A stretch of 28,139 nucleotides of DNA, from positions 15,774-43,912 of the forward strand of contig NW_003546894.1 in NCBI RefSeq assembly GCF_000090795.2, written 5' to 3'. Source of the stretch: Amphimedon queenslandica. Taxonomy: Eukaryota > Porifera > Demospongiae > Haplosclerida > Niphatidae. Each line of letters starts with the position of its first letter. Positions within the stretch are counted from its first letter, which is position 1. Under the pieces are notes generated by a model. The model had not been told where the DNA came from and did no database searches. It was given only the letters and a program-made list of their open reading frames with translations. Positions 22,701-28,139 of the stretch are shown here, in pieces. Made by a program: the position numbers and the translations under genes.

Positions 22701-25700
22701 GCCTTTTTCCAAATGTGAGAACAAGGCAAAGAATGGATGATCAATTAGACTAGTTCTTTCCTTTATATCAAATGTTGTTTTAATAAAACATACATGCCTT
22801 TTTGCTTTAGCATAGTTTACTGATTTTCCTTCAGTTACATTATAAGAAAGCTGCAAAAGATAATGCATAACAGGATCATTGAAGGAATTTATGAGTCCAT
22901 AGTTACAGCAGACATTGTGCAAACTGTTAACTTGCTTGCAAACATAATCTAATTCCAGAAATATTGTAAGCTTCTCCGTGACATCAATATGCAATTGATA
23001 ACCATATTTCAATTTATAAAACTGACAAAGTTCTTTATTTTCTTTTGGGATGTCAAGTGCGGCGAGATGTTCAGGTTTAAAAATACTAGTAACATCTTTC
23101 ATTGAGAGAATGTGTCCTGGATCATCCATTAGCAGCTCGACAAAGCAATTGGCCTTTTTCACAGCTTCATTTAATTTCTTCATTTTGGTCTCGGTAGAAT
23201 CAGAGTCATTAGATCCTATTAGGAAATGCTCGATACATTTCTTGAGAATCTGTGATTTGTGCAAAATGTTGAAAGCAAGAACATTTATGGATTCATTCAA
23301 AGGCTGGAGAAAAATTTGAAGGTGCTCAGCAAAAGCCTCAATAGTGGCAAGTGTACATCCAGTGGCTGCACGATATTTGACCACAACAAACTCTTGTGAC
23401 TCTTCACTTTCAAATGATGAAATATCATCAATAAGGTGGCTAGATGACTGTGCAACAGAAGAAAGGAGTTCAGCATTTAAATCATCTGGAAATGTAATGC
23501 CATAGCTTTGTAGGACTGATTTCACAGTCAGCCTAAAATTAAAACAACAAAGCATAAATAAAAATTTATTACCATTACTATGGAATACTATCCAATAGGA
23601 GTGATCACGTATGATATTTTCACACAAAATTGCAAATCTACACTAAACACAACACATAAGCTAAAATTTACCTTGCATCAACTCAAGGATCAAAGTCACA
23701 CATGCTTTTGGCTATTAAATTGAATAAAATTCTCCATGTTTTATGCTGAAATTATTTGACTATTAATATAAAGATTTGACCCTCCCTATACTAACCTTGC
23801 TAAACTGGGAAGATTTTTAGGTTTTGTCACTAACAGATTTTCAATCTTACACACAAGACAATCATATTCTGAAAGACATTTTTCAATTTCTTCCTTGGAA
23901 ATTTTTTCTCCAATTTCTACCCCTCTATAGACACTGGAAATACAGTTGTAGATAGAGTCATAAGCTTCATATCCTGACTTGATTTCTTCAAGATTAATGT
24001 AAGTGATTGTTCTTTCTCTAACATGACTTGTAGTAACTGACACAAGGTTTTTAAGAGAATGAATAGTTTCAATAGCAGGTTGAATTTCAGGAATATCAGC
24101 TATATCAATTTCAAAATCACTAAGTGAGAAATTTTTATTCTTTTTAATAAAAGCAGTCCAAATTGTTCTAAACGACAGTGAAAAGAAAACGAGAGTAGAG
24201 GAATGTTCTCTGTAGCAGCTAAAATTTGTAAATTCCACATCTTGTAGCTCAGAGTGTACAATAAATAAAGCAGCTCTAATGCCAGTCGATGAAAAAGATA
24301 CATTCTCTATGTTGACATTATTAAAAGAATCCTTAATACTGGCCAATATTACATTACGTCCCAAAATCTCCAGTGACTTCTAAAATATAAAAAATATCAC
24401 ACATATAAGATTATGTACAGAAGGTATGCAATTAATAATAAAAGCATTAACAGTGTCATTGTAATTGCAAGCACTATAGCCATTTCTGTTTGCCCATGTA
24501 AAAATACTTGTTTTTGCTAACAAATATGTTTTGACAACAAAAGTAACCATAAAAAGCTCATGGGGTCAATTACTATTTTATGAGTCTATGACCATAAAAT
24601 ATATACTATACATTAATATGATTGAATGTAATGTACCTTAAGTATTTGCTTCAGTATGAGTAAATTCAATGAATTGTAGAACGTCAAATCATTAGACTAT
24701 TGTAATAATAGTTGTAAATTTATATAAGGCAGTATAATGAAACTAACAAAAAGTCTGCCAGGATTGTCTTTTAGTTGAGCCAGTAAAACTGGAGAAGAAA
24801 CATAATTTTTAAGGAACTTCATAAAGTCACTTTCAATTTTTTTTGATGGCTGAAGATTAAGTGACATTAAGTCAATAAAAAAATCAAGCTGCCTGTGTGA
24901 TTTTGTGTAGACTTCCATTACAGTTTTGAAATAAGAAATTAAATAATCAGCATCAGAAGCACTATAGAAAAAGAGAATGCAAGCAAGAGAAATAGCAAAG
25001 GCAAACATAATTACAATACATCAGTAACAGCTTAAAGTGAAGCTTATAAAATTACTGTATGGGAACATGTATATAAGGTTCACATACATATTTACAGCCA
25101 GAATTATGAATTGACAATTAGGTTCTTCAAGAAGTGACTTAGGGACAGACTTTCCTAAAAACTCAGAGATAATCTAAATGTGAGAATAAATGTGTAAACA
25201 TATACACAGAGAACTACAGTAAACTAACACTAGCTTTGTTGAACTGTTCATCAGGCATCAGATAAATAATGTTAAGCAGTGTTTCAGCTGACAAATTGTG
25301 AGAACCTGACAGTAAATCTTTTAACTACATATAAAGTAAAAATGCATATAAAAACACAGGAAAAAAACTATATTAGAAAAAATTTAAATATATAACTTGA
25401 TTAATATTACAAGGAAAATTGATTCAACATTAAGCCACAGTATCAGTACAGAAAATGAGCATCTATTTTTATACCAACAGATAATCTACCCACTTGAACT
25501 TCATTCTTTTTAGCTATGCAGTATACATGATTTCATTAGATGAATTAAGATAGTTAGATTTATTGTTCAAATATTTTAGTACTGCAAATATTTGTGGCTG
25601 GCACTACTGGCAGTCACAATATTATTAAAAACTTGAATAATAAAAACAGATCCTAGCCAATTAAGCCTTGCACTATTATAGCCCATGGTTTTTCCTGAAA

Positions 25701-28139
25701 AATGGCTCACTTAAGTTTTATTGCATTTTCTGATACATATTGATGTCATTATTCCATGTAGAAAGTTCAAGCAAAATTCTAATTAATTTTTTAAAGTTAT
25801 TACCATTTTTAAAAACATCAATATAGCCGTAACACTGTTGCAACAATCATGGAGATACAAATCAGGTCTATCTCTGCACAATTGTATGCTAACCACAGAA
25901 TCCATACAACAGCCACAACTGTTATGGAAACCAGCCTAACCAGGCTTTATAATAGCCCATGCTTTTTTCAAAAATGGCTCTAAAATTACCCCAATTTTTA
26001 TTTCATTTATTGATGTCCTTATGCTATGAAGAAAGTTTGAGCTAATTCCGGCTTTAATTTCAAAGTTACAATAATGATCATAGCATACATGTACGTAAAG
26101 GTGTAAGGAGAGTTAAAAATTGCATATAATTAAAGGAGCACATTGCAAACATGGAAGTAAAATGTGTACTATGGCTTCACAAGCACGAGCGAAAATTACA
26201 GACCAATAAAGGGTGTGGCACTATAGGTATAATGGTTGTAAGTACCTCTGCAGTCACTCTTTTTTATAGAAATTCTTACTAAAGGATACTAACATGATGC
26301 TGTATAACTGGCCAGCATCAAGACTTATATAAGCTTTGAGATCTTAGTAAAGTAAAGATATCTTTGTCGATTACTATTTCCTACTCTCACATGAGCAGAG
26401 TCACTGTGTTTTCTTTATTTTGTAGCCTACAAAATCAAGACAATGCACTTCCATGTCTGTGTTCCTTTAATTAAGAAATAATAAGGAATCCTTGCCATAT
26501 CTACCTCCCTTTCTTTCTCCTTCCTCCCTTCGCTCCCTCTTCATCTTGGTTGTAAAACAAAATAAATACCTATAGCTACACAAACCCATTAATGTCTAGA
26601 AAAGTTACAAACCAAAGTGGCAATTAATAATAATTTATTGACATGGCTCAATACTAGTTTTACTCTATAGGTAGAAATACTTTGACTTTAAAATCATTTG
26701 AGTAGCCTCTAAGATGCATAGTGCATACAGTGTACATTACAGTGTACAGTGTACATAGATACAGTGTACATTAGGTAACTCTTACTTTTTTGTTAAAACA
26801 GGATTGATAATCAAAATTTGATTCAATTCGTTCCTCGCCTATCCATTCATATAACTGAGCATTGTGTGATTTATCTGATAGATCAATCAGATTAAAAATA
26901 ATTTTCATCCAATTCTCAAGTATTGTATTGTAGTAATATGACTCCCATTTTTGCTCATTAATTAACAGAATCAAACATGTCAAAAATTCTTTTCCCTAAT
27001 TAAAAATTCAGTAAATAATGACAAAATATATGCACATGTTTTTTAAAAAAGTATAACTTACTTCATTTATTACATTATTAGTTTTAACACTAAAATTATT
27101 TGCTGCCCTTTTCTTTTGTGAAACAATCAAGCACATTTGTGTCAATGGTTGCAGGAAATCAATTCTAAACGAACCATCTTCTCCTGATTGTATAAGATAT
27201 TTCACACTTCGGGCAATAAATTCCCTATAATTATACATTAAATAATGATTTGGAGAGCTATACTCAGCAACCACTGCATTGCAAATATTCACTTTTATAC
27301 ATACAGCACTTATAGAATGTATCCCTTGAATATTAATGAAGTCACCATCATGCATCAGCCCCACTCGTTAAAGGAAAAAAATATCAGTCAAATTTGATTG
27401 AGTGCCCTAAGAGTCTTTCACAAAATTTTACTGAATTGAATGCTTGCATTAATAAGGGGTACTGTATTTATAATATAATACATATAGGGTACTTTTAACA
27501 CTAACAAATACCTCTTATTACTGGTAAAAGGATTAGTAAAATTGTCTCACCTCATAATTTCAAAAGTCTGAACTTTGCTGGAAAAAATGACATAAAAATC
27601 TTTCCATCCAGCCATTAAATGTGGAGAGTCTTCCAGTATTATTGTCATTGCTTTCAATCCTTCCTCTAGACAACGCAACTCAACCTGATTGAAACCAGAC
27701 TTGTAATACTGTATAATAGAAAATAAATCAAATCACTGAAAGAAAAAGTGAGGTAGACTAGTTGAGAAATTAAATTGTTATAGAATATGAAATAAATTGA
27801 GTCAATAAAAACTGTTACAATAAAGGCTATTTGAAGAATATGTGAATCTCAGACAAAATTTTATAATTTGGTATACATAGGACAAATGACTATAACTTTG
27901 TCCCACAAGCTGCCAAAATTTCCACTGTAAAATATAGACCTCCTAGGCACTAAGACTATTTTGTATGAATTATTTACAGTAGCCACCCACGATTAAAATT
28001 ACTGACGGCAAAAAGCTCTCCACATCAAAGGCAGATCAAAGCCCAAGTTGCCAAAATGAAGCATAGCAAGAAAACTATGTTGCAGCAAGAGTTACCTGGT
28101 CTATATGACGTAGTCTGGCCTCCATACTTTCCATAAGCA
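704..28139 (-). CDS. RNF213-like: RNF213/mysterin-like giant AAA+ protein with C-terminal tandem SAM domains (5'-partial, about 66 exons)
   Basis: A single multi-exon gene runs across the window; its N-terminus lies beyond 28139 and the TAA stop is at 704-706. The reading frame is continuous through about 66 exons with matching splice phases, except at one junction near 27.4 kb. About 5,075 residues are encoded here, against roughly 5,200 for full human RNF213. Family hallmarks, in order, are a P-loop GQHGSGKS (AAA2), a degenerate AAA3 (GETGVGST, FLNEIN, AACKPH, then SQRDIKRVF), an intact AAA4 (GPTGSSKT, VVLMDEAD), the FLNRFEK motif and an E3-shell-like region. RNF213 in vertebrates is a cytosolic dynein-like AAA+ ubiquitin ligase that coats pathogens and lipid droplets. 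This copy lacks the RING and RZ fingers and ends in two SAM domains, so ligase activity is doubtful. The family call is strong; function is inferred. Exons are listed in the segment entries. Confidence 0.9.
2093..2318. mobile_element. MITE-like element with TACTGTATAG termini
   Basis: The left end TACTGTATAGCAGGTTTATT matches the reverse complement of the right end (TACTGTATAGTGGGTTTAAT) over about 35 bp with several mismatches. It is about 226 bp long with no coding capacity. It shares its terminal motif with the element at 4480-4689, so both probably belong to one non-autonomous DNA transposon family. Confidence 0.6.
2390..3330. repeat. Degenerate tandem repeat, unit about 160-180 bp
   Basis: The phrase CTCAAACTTTCTACACAACA, or variants of it, recurs at about 2463, 2643, 2805, 2962 and 3144, each copy followed by CATAAGTACATG-like sequence and later by TTTTGATGAAATTTGGCCAA and TTTAGAGCAA. 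Copies are AT-rich and diverged by substitutions and small indels. The same core appears in other introns of this gene. Confidence 0.7.
3588..3599 (-). terminator. In-frame TAG and AATAAA just past exon 3691-3603 (possible alternative 3' end)
   Basis: If the donor GTATAG at 3602 is not used, the frame reads one more codon (GTA), then TAG (3599-3597), and AATAAA follows at 3593-3588. A second AATAAA is at 3541-3536, inside the next exon. This would give a transcript ending without the SAM tail. Whether it is used is unknown. Confidence 0.4.
4480..4689. mobile_element. MITE-like element with TACTGTACAGCGGG termini
   Basis: The left end (TACTGTACAGCGGGAAAATT, then TGGAGGGA) pairs with the right end TCCCTCCAAAATTTCCTGCT plus ACATAGTA over about 28 bp with few mismatches. 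It is about 210 bp, non-coding, and sits in the intron 4360-4789. Internally it is rich in AAATTTGG/CCAAATT. It is the same family as 2093-2318. Confidence 0.7.
6936..10090 (-). other. E3-shell-like region lacking the RING finger
   Basis: Exons: 10090-9934, 9865-9591, 9517-9332, 9229-8852, 8802-8701, 8611-8507, 8449-8330, 8276-8170, 8127-8010, 7958-7798, 7703-7465 and 7075-6936. All adjoining phases agree. The segment LKSKWIILCVAFLVNHMI (9517-9332) corresponds to the 'W...FVEH' stretch that directly precedes the RING in vertebrate RNF213. Here the next exon (9229-8852) starts with shell sequence, and the intron between them is only 102 bp. No C-x2-C/C-x-H-x2-C pattern appears in any exon. The last exon ends NINPTFVPGTM, the counterpart of the family's FLPTMP motif that precedes the RZ finger. 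Confidence 0.72.
7076..7464. other. 389-bp intron, no feature recognised
   Basis: Phase 1 on both sides and flanked by good splice signals. Short open frames occur on both strands, but none has splice sites of compatible phase or recognisable sequence. Confidence 0.5.
10120..10454. mobile_element. MITE-like element with about 76-bp terminal inverted repeats
   Basis: The left arm (10120-10195, starting TATAGACCTTTCCCACCAAT) and right arm (10378-10454) are reverse complements with only about two mismatches and one single-base indel. The arms contain GAGCCGCCAT and TGGGATAGATGTACA. The loop of about 180 bp has no coding capacity. It fills most of the intron 10091-10489. The termini resemble TA-target insertions, but the target duplication is ambiguous because flank and repeat merge in TATA. 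Confidence 0.82.
10490..12884 (-). other. AAA5/AAA6-like region leading into the E3 shell
   Basis: Exons: 12884-12513, 12436-12155 and the 535-codon exon 12094-10490, the longest in the gene. The first holds RPFLNRFEK, the counterpart of the family motif INRLEKH in the C-terminal AAA units. The long exon carries sequence resembling the RNF213 segment around 'ITKL...W.HIDD' (here LTSQEKLNTILNHFF, then GWRHIYMDMIG) and HFPFFPVVYKSIEALV, corresponding to the family's FPFSW region. No P-loop is visible, as expected for these non-catalytic units. The cysteines in 12436-12155 (CPLI..., CQCN) do not have RING spacing. Boundaries between AAA5, AAA6 and the shell cannot be set by eye. Confidence 0.75.
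12942..14400 (-). other. AAA4 module with intact catalytic motifs
   Basis: Exons: 14883-13783 (second part), 13633-13259 and 13178-12942. Walker A is GPTGSSKT (14094-14071), preceded by KIPVIIV. Walker B is VVLMDEAD (about 13866-13843), 75 residues later, close to the human spacing of about 70. The segment FYQYSRKSTSHEIEVVFQRA between them is typical of the family. After the intron at 13634-13782, VSFVGLFNTV keeps a sensor-1 Asn and ITNRAISVYR keeps the Asn-Arg pair seen in this family. All catalytic residues visible are present, so this is the one module here that looks like a working ATPase. Human RNF213 needs ATP binding and hydrolysis at AAA3 and AAA4 for its conformational cycle; here AAA4 would act without a competent AAA3. 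Confidence 0.88.
14460..16478 (-). other. AAA3 module, degenerate in all three nucleotide motifs
   Basis: Exons: 16478-16196, 16087-15755, 15694-15560, 15504-15429, 15363-15230, 15117-15037 and the first part of 14883-13783. The lead-in VLTSDFVHKLLNIHERKGCG matches RNF213 AAA3. Walker A at 16297-16274 reads GETGVGST, with Ser codon AGT (16277-16279) where the family has Lys. Walker B at 15117-15097 reads VFLNEIN, with Asn codon AAT (15106-15108) for Asp. Sensor 1 reads AACKPH, with AAA Lys (14839-14841) for Asn of AACNPY. The sensor-2/arginine segment SQRDIKRVF is kept. Walker A and B are about 255 residues apart, against about 62 in human, so a helical insert of roughly 195 residues is present. 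The donor of exon 15694-15560 is uncertain: GTTAAT at 15559, or GTTTTG 36 nt earlier. The module probably neither binds nor hydrolyses ATP normally. Confidence 0.85.
17660..18350. repeat. Second array of the degenerate intronic repeat
   Basis: Phrases such as ACAGCTCAAACATTTTACAA, CATAAGGACATCA, CTACGTGGCATAAGGGCATC and CAGCTCAAACTTCTATATAG recur about every 125-160 bp, interleaved with TTTTTCAAAAATTGGCTC. The core AGCTCAAACTT...CATAAG is the same as in 2390-3330. Confidence 0.65.
18394..18670. mobile_element. MITE-like element ending 10 bp from a splice donor
   Basis: The left end TTAAGGCCTTTACACACTGG pairs with the right end CCAGTGTGAAAAGGCCTTTAG, imperfect over about 20 bp. The interior repeats GCGCATT/AATGCGCA and CACATCAAT. 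The right end lies directly beside the donor GT (18680-18679) of exon 18810-18681, between the donor and the branch region. Confidence 0.65.
21077..21353. repeat. Intron carrying a single degenerate repeat copy
   Basis: AATAAGCTCAAATATTACAT followed by AGCATAAGGGTATG (about 21108-21146) matches the core of the repeat arrays at 2390-3330 and 17660-18350. No exon was found here. Confidence 0.5.
25325..26785. other. 1.46-kb repeat-bearing intron
   Basis: Phase 0 on both sides. It contains two diverged copies of a unit with TAGCCCATG, TTTTTC(A)AAAATGGCTC, TTGATGTC and CATGTAGAAAGTT/TGAAGAAAGTTTGAGC (about 25679-25815 and 25950-26070). This is the intronic repeat family in the opposite orientation. 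A pyrimidine-rich tract lies at about 26500-26545 and a short ACAGTGTACA tandem at 26726-26773. No exon was supported. Confidence 0.55.
26726..26773. repeat. Short tandem repeat of ACAGTGTACA
   Basis: Four near-identical copies of ACAGTGTACA, separated by TT or AGAT-type spacers, lie about 13 bp beyond the exon end at 26786, inside the intron. Confidence 0.7.
27709..28095. other. 387-bp first visible intron, nothing recognised
   Basis: Bounded by donor CAG|GTAACT and acceptor ATACAG, phase 0. A small potential exon between TTTACAG and GTTATAG was considered, but its phase does not fit. Confidence 0.5.

Larger units (their letters stand above)
21354..28139 (-). other. N-terminal arm/stalk-coding exons of the RNF213-like gene
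   Basis: Exons (minus strand, 5' to 3'): 28139-28096 (cut by the window edge), 27708-27551, 27363-27062, 26995-26786, 25324-25229, 25173-25088, 24961-24748, 24696-24637, 24379-23796, 23532-22401, 22347-22224, 22173-22060, 21883-21720 and 21497-21354. They encode mostly helical, low-motif sequence, as expected for the RNF213 arm and stalk that precede the ring. The exon at 22173-22060 is easy to miss: it fits phase 1 on both sides and has good splice signals. The exon at 27363-27062 does not match the phase of the one before it. Either an acceptor at 27308 or an 11-nt micro-exon at 27442-27432 restores the frame. No carbohydrate-binding module is visible; if present it lies upstream of the window. 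I cannot place an AAA1 boundary. Confidence 0.75.

Noticed and set aside
704-28139. Pseudogene
   Set aside because: About 66 exons stay open with consistent phases over some 5,075 codons, with AAA4 and SAM motifs intact. The only phase problem has simple splice solutions.

Overview
The window looks like nuclear DNA of a basal animal, most likely a demosponge (Amphimedon-like). This rests on AT-rich sequence, coding exons cut by many introns of about 50-100 bp with GTAAGT/GTTAGT donors and AG acceptors, short inverted-repeat elements inside introns, and clear homology to an animal giant-protein family. The species is inferred, not shown.

One gene fills the window on the minus strand. Its 5' end lies beyond position 28139 and its stop codon is at 704-706. 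I traced about 66 coding exons by hand, following open frame, splice signals and phase. They total about 15.2 kb of coding sequence, roughly 5,075 residues. The protein is an RNF213/mysterin-type giant AAA+ protein. In transcript order (high to low coordinates) it has an N-terminal arm/stalk (28139 to about 21350), an AAA2 module with P-loop GQHGSGKS (about 19.8 kb), AAA3 (16.5-14.8 kb), AAA4 (14.2-13.2 kb), AAA5/6-like segments (13.2-11 kb), a region matching the RNF213 E3 shell (12-3.5 kb) and a C-terminal tail of two SAM domains (1.3-0.7 kb).

Three features set it apart from vertebrate RNF213. (1) AAA3, one of the two active ATPase modules in human RNF213, is degenerate at Walker A (GETGVGST, Lys to Ser), Walker B (VFLNEIN, Asp to Asn) and sensor 1 (AACKPH, Asn to Lys). 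AAA4 keeps GPTGSSKT and VVLMDEAD. (2) The E3 shell is recognisable, but neither the RING finger nor the RZ finger is present where each should sit. (3) The protein ends in tandem SAM domains, a self-association module. Together these suggest an RNF213-derived mechanochemical scaffold that may oligomerise through SAM domains and may not act as a ubiquitin ligase in the known way. Retained stop and poly(A) signals after the exon at 3603-3691 suggest an isoform lacking the SAM tail.

The longer introns carry short inverted-repeat elements (2093-2318, 4480-4689, 10120-10454, 18394-18670) and a degenerate repeat family shared by at least four introns. I found no convincing gene on the plus strand and no RNA gene.
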